DNA of 64,000 nucleotides, from assembly GCF_003814705.1 (NCBI RefSeq), contig NZ_RKRA01000001.1, positions 1,984,001 to 2,048,000 on the forward strand, in the 5' to 3' direction. Source of the stretch: Georgenia muralis. Lineage in GTDB: Bacteria; Actinomycetota; Actinomycetes; Actinomycetales; Actinomycetaceae. The notes beneath the pieces were generated by a model, which saw nothing but the letters and a program-made list of their open reading frames with translations, was not told the DNA's origin and searched no databases. How positions within the stretch are numbered: the stretch's first letter is position 1; every line of letters begins with the position of its first letter. Position numbers and translations under genes: made by a program. Positions 1 through 8,317 of this stretch are shown one piece after another.

Positions 1-133
1 CGATCTCGCCGCTGGCATCGTCGGCGCGCTCGCCGGGAAAGCGGGCGGCGAGGTGCCAACCCGCAGGCAGGTCGGACTGGGTGAGCATGCCGTCGGCGGC
101 CTGATCCCAGGGGCGGGCTGTCGGAAGTGCCAT
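1..133 (-). CDS. N-terminal fragment of unrecognised protein of an integrative element
   Basis: Only the first 44 codons are in the window; the gene runs off the left edge. The visible protein begins MALPTARPWD and contains TQSDLPAGWHLAARFPGE. I do not recognise a family from this. It is read divergently from the excisionase and integrase genes, so it probably belongs to the same integrated element, where genes beside xis are often replication, transfer or regulatory functions. The divergent spacer (134-268) is less GC-rich than the rest of the region. Confidence is moderate because there is no homology evidence. Confidence 0.45.
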   Translation of the reverse strand, partial: MALPTARPWDQAADGMLTQSDLPAGWHLAARFPGERADDASGEI

Positions 134-268
134 GCGCACCACACTATCCGGAACAGGAACTTATCTCATGTGCTTGCAAGGACGTGAACGGAGGTGCTTC
201 AATGTCAGGTATTGGCACGAACGTTAGTTGCTGGCGAAGTTGACCTGGACTCGATGAGAGGAACCGGC

Positions 269-463
269 ATGACCGAGGCGACGAAGACGGACTACCTCAC
301 GCGCGCCGAGGCGGCTGCCCGATGCCGGGTGCCAGTGCCGACGTTCGACAAGCTGCGCCGCGAGGGTCTGATCCCCGAACCCGATGCGGAGGTCGGCAAG
401 CACAAGCTCTGGCGTGCGGACACGATCGCCGAGTTCCTCGATGTCGGCGGGACGAGACGCTGA
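269..463 (+). CDS. Excisionase-like helix-turn-helix protein
   Basis: This 64-residue protein has the AlpA/excisionase layout: an N-terminal LTRAEAAARCRVPVPTFDKLRREG helix-turn-helix, then a short wing containing GKHKLWRADTIAEFL. Such proteins bind near att sites and bias a tyrosine recombinase towards excision; some act as regulators. The ATG at 269 was chosen because GAGAGG lies about 6 bases upstream and the product then starts directly before the HTH; upstream in-frame codons would add an unconserved leader. Its TGA overlaps the ATG of the integrase by one base, so the two genes are coupled. Confidence 0.75.
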   Translation: MTEATKTDYLTRAEAAARCRVPVPTFDKLRREGLIPEPDAEVGKHKLWRADTIAEFLDVGGTRR

Positions 464-1635
464 TGGCCGGCCGGCCGGCGAAGGACTCCCCGCTCCGGCT
501 CGACCCGCGCACCGGTAGGCCGCTGCCCGAGGGCATCCGCTGGCGCGAAGATCGGCAGCGCTACCAGATTCGCGTGCTGGTGCCTGACCTCTATGGCAAC
601 TGGGCCGAGCGCGCACGCACGTTCCGCACGCTGGGCGAGGCGAAGAAGGAGCTCGCCAACGCCGTCGCCGGGAAGAACCCGAACGGCGCGATGACGCTCA
701 CCCAGTGGCACGAGCGGCACTGGCCGGCGATCGGGGCATCGGTGCGACCGGGCACTGCGCGCGCCTACGCCGTCGCGTGGCGCCGACGGGTGCAGCCGAC
801 GCTCGGGCACCTGAAGCTCGAAGCGATCACCTCACCGCTGATCGAGACGGCGATGGCCGGGTGGGACTGCTCACCCTCGACCAAGGTCGACTCGCTCGCC
901 CTCATCAGCCGCCTGCTCGACGCCGCGCGCCGGGCGCGGATCATCGACTACAACCCGGCGCGCGAGATCAGGCGCCCGACGCAGGACGCCTCGACCTCTC
1001 CCACCTCCCGGGCGCTGACCATGCCGCAGGTGACGACGATGCTCGAGCTGATCCCGGCCGGCGTCTATCGGCGCTACGCAGCCGCCCTCGTGTACACCGG
1101 CATGCGGGCGGGTGAGGCGACCGCCATCCGGGTGCGCGACGTCGACCTCACGCAGGGCGTGTTGCGCGTCAGCCGCAGCTTCTCGCCCGGCCTGAACGGC
1201 GAGCTCATCGAGCAGAGCCCGAAGAGCCACAAGGAACGACAGGTGCCGATCGTCCAGGCGTTCCTCCCGTTCGTGGACAAGGCCATGAAGGGCAAGGGGC
1301 CTGACGACCTGCTGTTCTCCGGGCCGAACGGCGGCCGGCTCGTCGCGGCGAACTTCCGCCGTGCGGTGAACTGGGCGACGATCAGGACGGCGCTCGACCG
1401 CCCCGACCTGCGCGTGCACGATCTGCGCCACACGTTCGCCACCATCCTGTTCGACGCCGGCGCCTCCGCACCCGACGTGCAGGCGGTGCTCGGGCACTCC
1501 AGCCTGCAGGTCACCGAGCGCTACTCCCGTGCACGCGAGGGCGTCGCCCGGCGCGCGGGTGCGGTGTTCGACCGCGTCACCACCGGCGGATATGGCACAG
1601 ATATGGCACAGCGCCGTGCGGGGCCGGGTCTGTGA
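463..1635 (+). CDS. Tyrosine recombinase (phage-type integrase)
   Basis: The 390-residue protein has the order of a tyrosine integrase: an N-terminal arm-type domain (about 1-80), a core-binding SAM-like domain (about 80-175), and a catalytic domain. Catalytic residues visible are R215 (TGMRAGEA), K257, H319 and R322 (HDLRHTF), H345 (GHSS) and nucleophile Y354 (ERYSRAR). It would catalyse site-specific integration and excision of the element that extends left of the window. The ATG at 463 overlaps the excisionase stop. The stop lies about 130 bases from the 3' end of tRNA-Phe, the usual position for an integrase next to its attachment site. All catalytic residues are intact. Confidence 0.93.
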   Translation: MAGRPAKDSPLRLDPRTGRPLPEGIRWREDRQRYQIRVLVPDLYGNWAERARTFRTLGEAKKELANAVAGKNPNGAMTLTQWHERHWPAIGASVRPGTARAYAVAWRRRVQPTLGHLKLEAITSPLIETAMAGWDCSPSTKVDSLALISRLLDAARRARIIDYNPAREIRRPTQDASTSPTSRALTMPQVTTMLELIPAGVYRRYAAALVYTGMRAGEATAIRVRDVDLTQGVLRVSRSFSPGLNGELIEQSPKSHKERQVPIVQAFLPFVDKAMKGKGPDDLLFSGPNGGRLVAANFRRAVNWATIRTALDRPDLRVHDLRHTFATILFDAGASAPDVQAVLGHSSLQVTERYSRAREGVARRAGAVFDRVTTGGYGTDMAQRRAGPGL

Positions 1636-1726
1636 GCGCCGTCAGCGCCTCGGTGCCGAGGCCCCGGGACCCGTAGGGCCACCCTAGAAAGGGTGTCTGA
1701 CCAGGGAGAACGGCTGGCGGAACGAC

Positions 1727-1756
1727 GAAGGCCCCGCACTCACGTGCGGGGCCTTC
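1727..1756. terminator. Bidirectional hairpin terminator
   Basis: A perfect 13-bp inverted repeat (GAAGGCCCCGCAC at 1727-1739 and its complement at 1744-1756) with loop TCAC lies between the integrase stop and tRNA-Phe. It could end transcription of the integrase (+) and of the tRNA cluster (-). Confidence 0.7.
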
Positions 1757-1761
1757 TGCGG

Positions 1762-1834
1762 TGGCTCCGACCGGCGTCGATCCGGTGACCTTTCGATTTT
1801 CAGTCGAACGCTCTACCAACTGAGCTACAGAGCC
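1762..1834 (-). tRNA. tRNA-Phe (GAA)
   Basis: The 73-nt gene folds into a cloverleaf. The acceptor stem is GGCUCUG paired with CGGAGCC, the D-arm contains AGUUGGUAGA, the anticodon loop is CUGAAAA (anticodon GAA), and the T-arm carries GAUCGAC. CCA is not encoded. It is the last gene of a Glu-Asp-Phe cluster and the likely attachment site of the adjoining integrative element. Confidence 0.96.
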
Positions 1835-1878
1835 CTGACACGAACGCCCGGTCCTCTCGGACCGGGCGTCCGTACCGG

Positions 1879-1952
1879 CGACCCCGACGGGACTTGAACC
1901 CGCGACCTCCGCCGTGACAGGGCGGCGCGCTAACCAACTGCGCTACGGGGCC
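1879..1952 (-). tRNA. tRNA-Asp (GTC)
   Basis: This 74-nt cloverleaf has acceptor strands GGCCCCG and CGGGGUC, anticodon loop CUGUCAC (GUC) and T-loop GUUCAAGUC. CCA is not encoded. It is the middle gene of the Glu-Asp-Phe cluster. Confidence 0.96.
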
Positions 1953-2023
1953 TCGTGTGAGGCGTGGAGCCTGGTACTACCTGGTGCTGATCGTACGTGC
2001 CGTGCCGTCCTGCTGGTGGTGCG

Positions 2024-2096
2024 TACCCCCAACGGGATTCGAACCCGTGCTACCGCCGTGAAAGGGCGGGGTCCTAGGCCGCTAGACGATGGGGGC
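2024..2096 (-). tRNA. tRNA-Glu (TTC)
   Basis: This 73-nt cloverleaf has acceptor GCCCCCA paired with UGGGGGU, D-loop AGCGGCCUAGGA, anticodon loop CUUUCAC (UUC) and T-loop GUUCGAAUC. It is the first gene of the minus-strand cluster. Confidence 0.96.
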
Positions 2097-2253
2097 CCGT
2101 TGTGCTGGACGCCCGTGACGCCGCAGCGCCCCAAGACCTCCGACAGCATACGGGGAAGGGACCCCCAGGAGCAAAATTGGCGGCCGTGTGCTCCTGGTCA
2201 CGTGCGGGGCGCGGTGCGCCGGACCGTGTCGCCTGAGCACCGGGCAGGGCAGG

Positions 2254-2634
2254 ATGGTGCCCGTGGTGGACATGACGCAGGAGGCCTTCGATGAGGCCGT
2301 GGCGGAGGCGCTCGACCTCATCCCGGTCGAGCTGACCGAGCAGATGGACAACGTCGTCGTCCTCGTGGAGGACGAGCCCACCGCGGAGCAGCTCGAGGGC
2401 AGCGAGGACGAGGACCTCCTGGGCATCTACGAGGGGACCCCACTGACGGAGCGGGACTCCTGGTGGGCGGCGGGCTCTCTGCCGGACCGCATCACCATCT
2501 TCCGCGGCCCCACCCTGCGGCTGTGCGAGAGCGCCGAGGAGGTCGTCGAGGAGGTCGCGATCACCGTCGTCCACGAGGTCGCCCACCACTTCGGCATCGA
2601 CGACGCCCGGCTGCACGATCTCGGCTGGTCCTGA
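2254..2634 (+). CDS. Zincin-like metallopeptidase family protein (DUF1025/Zincin_1)
   Basis: This 126-residue cytoplasmic protein has a zinc-protease helix HEVAHHFGI (HExxH at about 107-111), followed by a downstream aspartate in GIDDARL. The size and layout match the actinobacterial Zincin_1 family of short HExxH proteins whose physiological substrate is not established. The ATG at 2254 follows a GGGCAGG stretch; ATG 2272 (MTQEAFDE) is an alternative that fits the family start almost as well. It stands alone, convergent with surE. Peptidase activity is inferred from the motif only. Confidence 0.75.
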   Translation: MVPVVDMTQEAFDEAVAEALDLIPVELTEQMDNVVVLVEDEPTAEQLEGSEDEDLLGIYEGTPLTERDSWWAAGSLPDRITIFRGPTLRLCESAEEVVEEVAITVVHEVAHHFGIDDARLHDLGWS

Positions 2635-2646
2635 GGCGCCTCCTCC

Positions 2647-3519
2647 TCAGGCGTCGTCCTCCTCGGCGATCTCCCCGGAGGGGCGGTCCGCGCCCGTGGA
2701 CATCACCGCACCCTTGCCGACGTCGACGAGCGGCCCGGTCGTGCCGGCCGCGGCGGCGTCGGCCGCGGTGAACGAGGGCAGGGTCAGCCCGTCGTCGTCG
2801 TCGACGGGGGCGCGGACCATGGTCGCCGTGGCCCAGCCGCGCGCCAGGAGGTAGTGGTCGGTGCCGGGCTCGTCCTCGGCCTCGACGCCGGAGTAGGTGA
2901 GCTGGACGTAGCCGGTGCCGACCTCCTTGACCCGGGCCTGGACCGCGCCGAAGCTGGCGAGCGAGGCGGCCCGCAGCCCGCGGAGCCGGTCCGGCGCGAC
3001 GTCGGGCACGTTGATGTTGAGGACCCGCTCGTGGAACGGCTCCGCGACGAGCCAGGCGTAGGCGCGGGCTGTGACGAGCCCGGCGGTGTCCCAGTGCTGG
3101 GGCTTGCCCGACGCGATCGAGACCGCCATCGCCCGGATCCCGTGGGAGGTCGCCGACAGGGCGGCGCCCACCGTTCCCGAGTGCAGGGTGGCCCGGCCGG
3201 TGTTGGCGCCGAGGTTGATGCCGCTGAGGACGACGTCCGGCCGGGGGCCGAACGCGCCGAAGGAGGCCACGAACGTGATGAGTGCGGGGGCAGCCTTGAC
3301 CCCGAACGCCTCGACGCCGTCGGGCAGGCCCGGCGGCCGGCCCTCGACGAGCACGAGGTGCCCGTCCTCCTCCTGGGCGGTCAGGGCCGCCGACGCACCG
3401 GAGTACTGACGGTGCGGGGCCGCGACGACTACCTCGTGCCCGGCGTCCAGCGCCACCTGGGCGAGGACGGTGAGGCCGGGCGAGGCGATGCCGTCGTCGT
3501 TGGTGACGAGAACCCGCAC
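2647..3519 (-). CDS. surE: 5'/3'-nucleotidase SurE
   Basis: The 290-residue protein begins VRVLVTNDDGIASPGL, the SurE metal-binding N-terminus (N7, D8, D9). It also has the family signatures QYSGASAALT and VLSGINLGANTG. SurE enzymes are metal-dependent phosphatases of nucleoside 5'- and 3'-monophosphates and can act on short polyphosphates. The start is GTG with GGAG upstream on the minus strand. It follows the PfkB-type kinase by 44 bp and is probably co-transcribed with it. The C-terminal about 40 residues are a divergent acidic extension compared with the usual 250-residue form. Confidence 0.92.
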   Translation of the reverse strand: MRVLVTNDDGIASPGLTVLAQVALDAGHEVVVAAPHRQYSGASAALTAQEEDGHLVLVEGRPPGLPDGVEAFGVKAAPALITFVASFGAFGPRPDVVLSGINLGANTGRATLHSGTVGAALSATSHGIRAMAVSIASGKPQHWDTAGLVTARAYAWLVAEPFHERVLNINVPDVAPDRLRGLRAASLASFGAVQARVKEVGTGYVQLTYSGVEAEDEPGTDHYLLARGWATATMVRAPVDDDDGLTLPSFTAADAAAAGTTGPLVDVGKGAVMSTGADRPSGEIAEEDDA

Positions 3520-3563
3520 CGGGGACCATCTCCTTTCCGTCCGAGCGCCGACGCCGGCGCTGT

Positions 3564-4577
3564 CTAGAGGGACATCTCCTCGATGCTGATCCGCTGGGCG
3601 AACCGCTCGATCTGGTCCTTGCGGCCGGTGCCGAGGCCCCGGCGGGTGACGTTGAGCGCTCCCGCGGCCGCGCCCAGGCGCACCGCGTCGGCGATGTCCA
3701 GGCCCCGGCCCAGGCCGACGGCGATGCCCGCGGTCATCGAGTCACCGGCCCCGCGGTGGTCCAGCGGGGTCATCACCGGCCCCTCGGCGAGGTGCGCGCC
3801 GTCGGCGGTGACGAGGAGGGCGGGCTCCTGGGCTCGCGAGACGACCATGGCCCCGACCCCGTGGTCCACCAGCGCGCGGGCCGCGGCGAGGAGGGAGGCG
3901 GGCTCGGGGTCCGCGGCGAGGCCGGCGGCCAGGATCTCCTCGTGGCTCATCTTCAGCACCGTGGGTCCGGCCTTCGCGGCGGCGACGGCGGCCTCGCCGG
4001 AGAGGTCGGCGACGACGGCACGGCCAGCGGAGCGCAGGTCGCGGACGATCCGGCCGAAGAAACTCGCGGGCAGGACGTCCGCGGGCTCCGCGCCGGTGAC
4101 GACGAGGACGTCGGCCTCGAGGGCGTCGACGAGCAGGGTGCCGTACAGGTCGTCGAGCTCGTGGCGGTTGAGGGCGAAGGGTGGCATGTGCGCGACCGTC
4201 TCGCGGTCCTCGCCCCGCAGGTCGTGGATGTACGCGCCGTTGCCGCCGTTGTAGGTCACGCCATGGATCGTGAGCTTCTCCGTGGTGAGCATCTGGGCGA
4301 CGAGCGGGCCGATCTCGCCACCGAACGGCCCGCACACCGTGACGTCCGCGCCGAGGGAGACGGCCATGCGGGCGACCCACAGGCCCTGCCCGCCAGGGTG
4401 GAGGTGGATGTCGGCCTGGGAGGAGGTCCGCCCCGGGATGGCCTGGGAGTCGGCGATCTCGACGACGAGCAGCGGGGTCGGGGCCAGGACGCAGATGCGC
4501 GGACGGGCCGGTGCGGCGTTGTCGTCGGGCGTGCGCAGGTCACGTCGCTGCGCCGCCTCCGCGGGGGACCCTCCCAT
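3564..4577 (-). CDS. PfkB-family sugar kinase
   Basis: The 337-residue protein has the ribokinase/PfkB fold: an N-terminal Rossmann-like region starting at RICVLAPTPLL, the substrate glycine pair in HPGGQGLWVARMA, and the C-terminal anion-hole signature HRGAGDSMTAG with catalytic Asp. Its overall layout resembles 1-phosphofructokinase and tagatose-6-phosphate kinases, but the sugar cannot be assigned. The first 25 residues form a poorly conserved extension, so the true start may be internal. It is the first gene of a two-gene operon with surE. Confidence 0.85.
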   Translation of the reverse strand: MGGSPAEAAQRRDLRTPDDNAAPARPRICVLAPTPLLVVEIADSQAIPGRTSSQADIHLHPGGQGLWVARMAVSLGADVTVCGPFGGEIGPLVAQMLTTEKLTIHGVTYNGGNGAYIHDLRGEDRETVAHMPPFALNRHELDDLYGTLLVDALEADVLVVTGAEPADVLPASFFGRIVRDLRSAGRAVVADLSGEAAVAAAKAGPTVLKMSHEEILAAGLAADPEPASLLAAARALVDHGVGAMVVSRAQEPALLVTADGAHLAEGPVMTPLDHRGAGDSMTAGIAVGLGRGLDIADAVRLGAAAGALNVTRRGLGTGRKDQIERFAQRISIEEMSL

Positions 4578-4653
4578 GACCTGAGACTAGGGGCGGACCC
4601 CCGGCGCGACCAGAGGGGTGTGCAGGCTCGCCGAACAGGGGCACGATGGGCGG

Positions 4654-5157
4654 ATGACGACTCCCGAGCGCACCGCCGCACCGGCCACGCCCGTGCGCAT
4701 CCTCGAGGGCCAGGCGGCCAGCGACCGGGCGGCGCGGGCGCTGGTCCAGTACTTCGCCGAGCTGGACGAGCGCTTCGCCGGCGGGTTCGACCCGGCGCTG
4801 ACCGAGCAGGTCGACCCCGCGGACGTGACGCCGCCCAGGGGGGACTTCCTGCTCCTCACCGAGCTCGGCTCCGGCCGGGTCCTCGGGTGCGGCGGGGTGC
4901 GGCTGCTGCCCGGCGGCGAGGTCGAGCTGCGCCGGATGTGGCTGGTGCCCGACGCCCGCGGGCAGGGCCTGGGCCGGTTCCTCCTGCGGACCCTGGAGAA
5001 CCGGGCACGGGCCCTGGGCGGGCGCCGCGTGGTGCTCTCGGTCAACGAGGCGCTGACCGAGGCGGTCTCGCTGTACGAGTCGGCCGGCTACCGGCCGGCG
5101 GAGCCCTTCGAGGACAACCCCTACGTCCAGGTCTTCCTCGGCAAGGAGCTCGGCTGA
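4654..5157 (+). CDS. GNAT-family N-acetyltransferase
   Basis: This 167-residue GNAT protein has the acetyl-CoA pyrophosphate-binding motif ARGQGLGRFLLRTLE and a following RRVVLSVNEALTEAVSLYESAGYRP segment, the usual beta5-alpha4 end of the fold. The substrate is unknown. ATG 4654 was chosen over an in-frame ATG at 4618 because homologous sequence begins at about VRILEG and the longer form adds unconserved residues. It is divergent from the kinase-surE pair across 76 bp. The last eight codons, stop and next bases are tandemly repeated once (5140-5187). Confidence 0.82.
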   Translation: MTTPERTAAPATPVRILEGQAASDRAARALVQYFAELDERFAGGFDPALTEQVDPADVTPPRGDFLLLTELGSGRVLGCGGVRLLPGGEVELRRMWLVPDARGQGLGRFLLRTLENRARALGGRRVVLSVNEALTEAVSLYESAGYRPAEPFEDNPYVQVFLGKELG

Positions 5158-5187
5158 CCCCGCGGCAAGGAGCTCGGCTGACCCCGC
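5140..5187 (+). repeat. 24-bp perfect tandem duplication across a stop codon
   Basis: Unit GGCAAGGAGCTCGGCTGACC plus CCGC occurs at 5140-5163 and again at 5164-5187. The first copy holds the final codons GKELG and the stop of the GNAT gene, so the second copy is untranslated. Confidence 0.95.
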
Positions 5188-5282
5188 CGCCCGCGAGCGT
5201 GGGCACGAGAGCGTGGGCGGACGACGGCGCCGTCCAGGCACCGTTCAGCGCACGCCCAGGGCCCGGACCTAACCTGGGCGCC

Positions 5283-7007
5283 ATGAGCATGACCATCGAC
5301 GCAACGATCGACACCACCGTGGACGTCATCGCCCTGGTGATGTGGGTGGCCGGCGGCGTCGTCGCCGGTCTCCTCGTCTCCTACGTCGTCACCGGCATCA
5401 CCCGGGTCCTCGCCCGACGGCACCCGGTCGCGGGGATCATCACCCGGCGCGGCCGGCGGCCGTTCCAGGCGATGCTCGTCGTCGCGGGCGCGTGGGTGGG
5501 GCTGGTGCTCGGCGCCCCGCTCGCGACCGGGATCCGCGAGCCCGGCTGGCGGGCGGTGGCCCAGCACGTCCTGTTGATCCTGCTCATCTCCGCCGGCACG
5601 TGGTTCGTCGCCCAGATGGTCCGGGTGGTCGAGGACGCCGCGCTCGAGCACATCCGCGCCCGTGGCGGTGCCGCCAGCGGGCGGGACCGGCGGGTCCAGA
5701 CCCAGGCGCAGGTGCTGCGACGGGTGGCCTTCGCCGTCGTCGTCATCCTCGGGATCGCGGCCGCCATGCTGACCTTCCCGGGCGCCCGCGCTGCGGGGGC
5801 GAGCCTGCTGGCCTCGGCCGGCATCGTCTCGGTCGTCGCCGGTCTCGCGGCGCAGACCACCCTGGGCAACCTCATCGCGGGCCTCCAGCTGGCCTTCACC
5901 GACGCGATCCGTGTGGACGACATCGTCATCGTCGAGGGCGAGTTCGGCTACATCGAGGAGATCACCCTCACCTACGTCGTCGTCCGGCTGTGGGACGACC
6001 GCCGCATGATCATGCCCTCGACGTACTTCACCACCACCCCGTTCGAGAACTGGACCCGGCAGGCGCCCGCGCTCCTGGGCACGGTGGAGCTGGACGTGGA
6101 CTGGCGGGTGCCCGTCCCGGCGATGCGGGCCGAGCTCGTGCGGCTGCTCGAGGGCTCGGACCTGTGGGACAAGCGCGTGGGGGTCTTCCAGGTTCACGAC
6201 GCCACCGGTGGGCTCATCCGGGTGCGCGCCCTCGTCTCGGGCAAGGACGCCCCGACCCTGACCGACCTGAAGTACTACGTGCGCGAGAACCTCGTCGACT
6301 GGCTCCAGACCCACGCGCCCTACGCGCTGCCGCGCCAGCGCACCATGGAGGAGTGGGTCGAGACCACCGACGACCGGGCGGGCGAGCTCTACGGCGAGCT
6401 CGCCGAGGAGCTCACCGAGCTGGCCGACCTCGACGGCGCCGAGACGCCCGAGCCGGACACCCTGGCGCTCGCGCAGACCCGGCAGGAGAACCCCGAGGAG
6501 CGTCGTCGTCGCGAGACCGAGGCGCGTCGGGCGCGACGGCGCGCGGCCCGGGAGGACCGCCGCCGCGCCCGCGAGCACGGCGGGCTGCCCGGCCGGGCCG
6601 CGGAGGAGCGGGCCCGGCCGTCCTCGGACGCCACGCGGGTGCTCGACCTCAGCGAGGTCGAGGCCGCTGGGGCGGGGGACCACAGCGGCGCCCGCGGAGC
6701 CGGCGGCGCGCCCGCGGTGGACCGGGCCGACCCGTCGGCGCCCCGGCGCACCTCGATCATCGACCGGGTGGATCTACCGGCGGTCGGGCGGGAGGCCCGC
6801 ACCGGCCACGAGGCCAGCGTCTTCACCGGGTCGAAGGAGGCCGAGGAGCGGGCCAGGGCCTTCACGGGGCCGAGCGCGGAGGTGCTCCAGGAGCGCGAGA
6901 TCACCGCTGAGCGCAAGCGGGCCGAGGAGTCCCCCCGCACGCCGACCGAGGGCCGCGCCGGCGAGCTGTACGGCAAGGACGGCGCACCGGACGGCGACGC
7001 GGAGTGA
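5283..7007 (+). CDS. MscS-family mechanosensitive ion channel
   Basis: The 574-residue protein has about five hydrophobic segments (roughly 13-36, 60-85, 95-118, 145-165, 172-200). The last is the glycine/alanine-rich pore helix ending [20 protein letters not shown], followed by the beta-domain [19 protein letters not shown] and [13 protein letters not shown]. It would release solutes on hypo-osmotic shock. The C-terminal ~190 residues are a hydrophilic, Arg/Glu-rich, probably disordered cytoplasmic tail, far longer than in E. coli MscS (286 aa). ATG 5283 was chosen because the membrane region begins there; the reading frame is open far upstream only because of high GC. Confidence 0.9.
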   Translation: MSMTIDATIDTTVDVIALVMWVAGGVVAGLLVSYVVTGITRVLARRHPVAGIITRRGRRPFQAMLVVAGAWVGLVLGAPLATGIREPGWRAVAQHVLLILLISAGTWFVAQMVRVVEDAALEHIRARGGAASGRDRRVQTQAQVLRRVAFAVVVILGIAAAMLTFPGARAAGASLLASAGIVSVVAGLAAQTTLGNLIAGLQLAFTDAIRVDDIVIVEGEFGYIEEITLTYVVVRLWDDRRMIMPSTYFTTTPFENWTRQAPALLGTVELDVDWRVPVPAMRAELVRLLEGSDLWDKRVGVFQVHDATGGLIRVRALVSGKDAPTLTDLKYYVRENLVDWLQTHAPYALPRQRTMEEWVETTDDRAGELYGELAEELTELADLDGAETPEPDTLALAQTRQENPEERRRRETEARRARRRAAREDRRRAREHGGLPGRAAEERARPSSDATRVLDLSEVEAAGAGDHSGARGAGGAPAVDRADPSAPRRTSIIDRVDLPAVGREARTGHEASVFTGSKEAEERARAFTGPSAEVLQEREITAERKRAEESPRTPTEGRAGELYGKDGAPDGDAE

Positions 7008-7054
7008 GTGCGGCTCGAGGTGACGACCGGCCCGCGGTGACGCACCATGGAGCC

Positions 7055-7468
7055 ATGACGACGGACCGGGTCGAGAAGACCGACGAGCAGTGGCGCGCCG
7101 AGCTCGACTCCTTCGAGTACCAGGTGCTGCGCCTGGCCGGAACCGAGCGGCCCTTCACCGGTGCGCTCCTCGCCGAGGACCGGGTGGGGGTGTACCGCTG
7201 CCGCGGCTGCGGCGCCGAGCTGTTCCGGTCCGAGACGAAGTTCGACGCCCACTGCGGGTGGCCCAGCTTCTACGCCCCGCAGGACAGTGACGCCGTCGAG
7301 CTCGTCGAGGACCGCTCCCACGGCATGGTCCGCACCGAGGTCCGCTGCGCCCGGTGCGGCTCGCACCTCGGGCACGTCTTCGAGGACGCCCCGCAGACCC
7401 CCACCGGTGACCGCTTCTGCATGAACTCCGTCTCCCTGACCTTCGAGGAGCGCGACGGCGAGCGGTGA
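7055..7468 (+). CDS. msrB: Peptide-methionine (R)-S-oxide reductase MsrB
   Basis: This 137-residue cytoplasmic enzyme has both zinc-binding CxxC pairs (CRGCG and CARCG), the signature GWPSFY, HLGHVF and the catalytic cysteine in RFCMNS. It reduces the R-diastereomer of methionine sulfoxide in proteins. ATG 7055 ([13 protein letters not shown]) matches the family start; an in-frame GTG at 7004 would add 17 odd residues. The stop overlaps the GTG start of the next gene by 4 bp. Confidence 0.95.
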   Translation: MTTDRVEKTDEQWRAELDSFEYQVLRLAGTERPFTGALLAEDRVGVYRCRGCGAELFRSETKFDAHCGWPSFYAPQDSDAVELVEDRSHGMVRTEVRCARCGSHLGHVFEDAPQTPTGDRFCMNSVSLTFEERDGER

Positions 7469-8271
7469 TCCGCCTCCTCACGCTCAACCTCCAGCACGGC
7501 CGGCCGGTCGCCGGCGCACCGGTGGGTGAGGCCGCCCCGCCGGGCCGGGGCCCCGTCGGGCCGTCCCGCGCCCTGCTCGCGGCCGCCGAGCAGGTCGCGG
7601 CCGCCCGCCCCGACGTCGTCCTCCTCCAGGAGGTCGACCGCGGTCAGCGCCGTTCCGGCCGGATCGACCAGACGGCGCTCCTCGCCGAGGCGTTGGACCT
7701 GCCCCACCACCGGTTCGCCCCGTCGTTGCTCGGCTCGGCCACCGGCCTGCGCCTGACCGCCCCGGGGCTCCTGCCCGCGCGCTGGCGGGCCGGCCGAGCC
7801 GGATACGGCGTGGCGATCCTCAGCCGGCACCCGGTCCGGTCGTGGCACGTCCTGCGCCTGCGGGGCGCGGGCCTGCGACGGCGCGACGGAGGCGCTCCGG
7901 CGTACGACGCGGGACGGGTGGCGCTCGCGGCGGTCGTGGACACCCCTGACGGTCCGGTGACGGTGCTGACCACGCACCTGTCGGTCGAGCCCGCGACCGC
8001 CCGCGCCCAGCTCGCCCTCACCGCCGCCGCGCTGAGCACCCTCCCCGGACCGCGCGTCCTCGGCGGCGACCTCAACCTCGACCCGGCCGACGTCGCCGCC
8101 GTCGCCGGGCTGGTCCCCCTGGCGACGGCGCCGACGTTCACCAACCGCCGGCCCCGGCGCCAGCTCGACCACCTCCTCGGCGACGGCGTCCGAGCGGCCG
8201 GTCCGGGCCGGCCGCACCACCTCCCGGTCTCCGACCACGCCGGCCTCGGCGTGGACGTCCTGCCCGGCTGA
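7465..8271 (+). CDS. Endonuclease/exonuclease/phosphatase-family hydrolase
   Basis: The 268-residue protein shows the EEP fold motifs in order: TLNLQHG (Asn), LQEVDRG (metal Glu), TTHLSVEP (His), GGDLNLDP (Asp/Asn) and the C-terminal SDHAGL His. These form the metal site of DNase I-like phosphodiesterases and phosphatases. Substrate is unknown; there is no clear signal peptide or transmembrane segment. It is coupled to msrB by a GTGA overlap, which suggests one operon. Confidence 0.85.
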   Translation: MIRLLTLNLQHGRPVAGAPVGEAAPPGRGPVGPSRALLAAAEQVAAARPDVVLLQEVDRGQRRSGRIDQTALLAEALDLPHHRFAPSLLGSATGLRLTAPGLLPARWRAGRAGYGVAILSRHPVRSWHVLRLRGAGLRRRDGGAPAYDAGRVALAAVVDTPDGPVTVLTTHLSVEPATARAQLALTAAALSTLPGPRVLGGDLNLDPADVAAVAGLVPLATAPTFTNRRPRRQLDHLLGDGVRAAGPGRPHHLPVSDHAGLGVDVLPG

Positions 8272-8317
8272 GGACCACGCGGTGGAACAATGACCGCCGG
8301 TCCAGGTCGGCGGGGGA

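Larger units (their letters stand above)
1..1761. mobile_element. Right-hand end of an integrative element at tRNA-Phe
   Basis: A partial gene, a small excisionase and an intact tyrosine integrase lie immediately beside the 3' end of tRNA-Phe at 1762. This is the classic arrangement of a prophage or integrative conjugative element using a tRNA 3' end as attB. The rest of the element is outside the window, so the partner att repeat cannot be seen and the exact boundary is inferred. Confidence 0.6.

Noticed and set aside
3756-5282. Open frame continuous with the MscS channel, giving a 1083-residue protein
   Set aside because: It runs antisense to the PfkB kinase and through the GNAT gene in another frame; composition is GC-frame noise and the channel begins naturally at ATG 5283.
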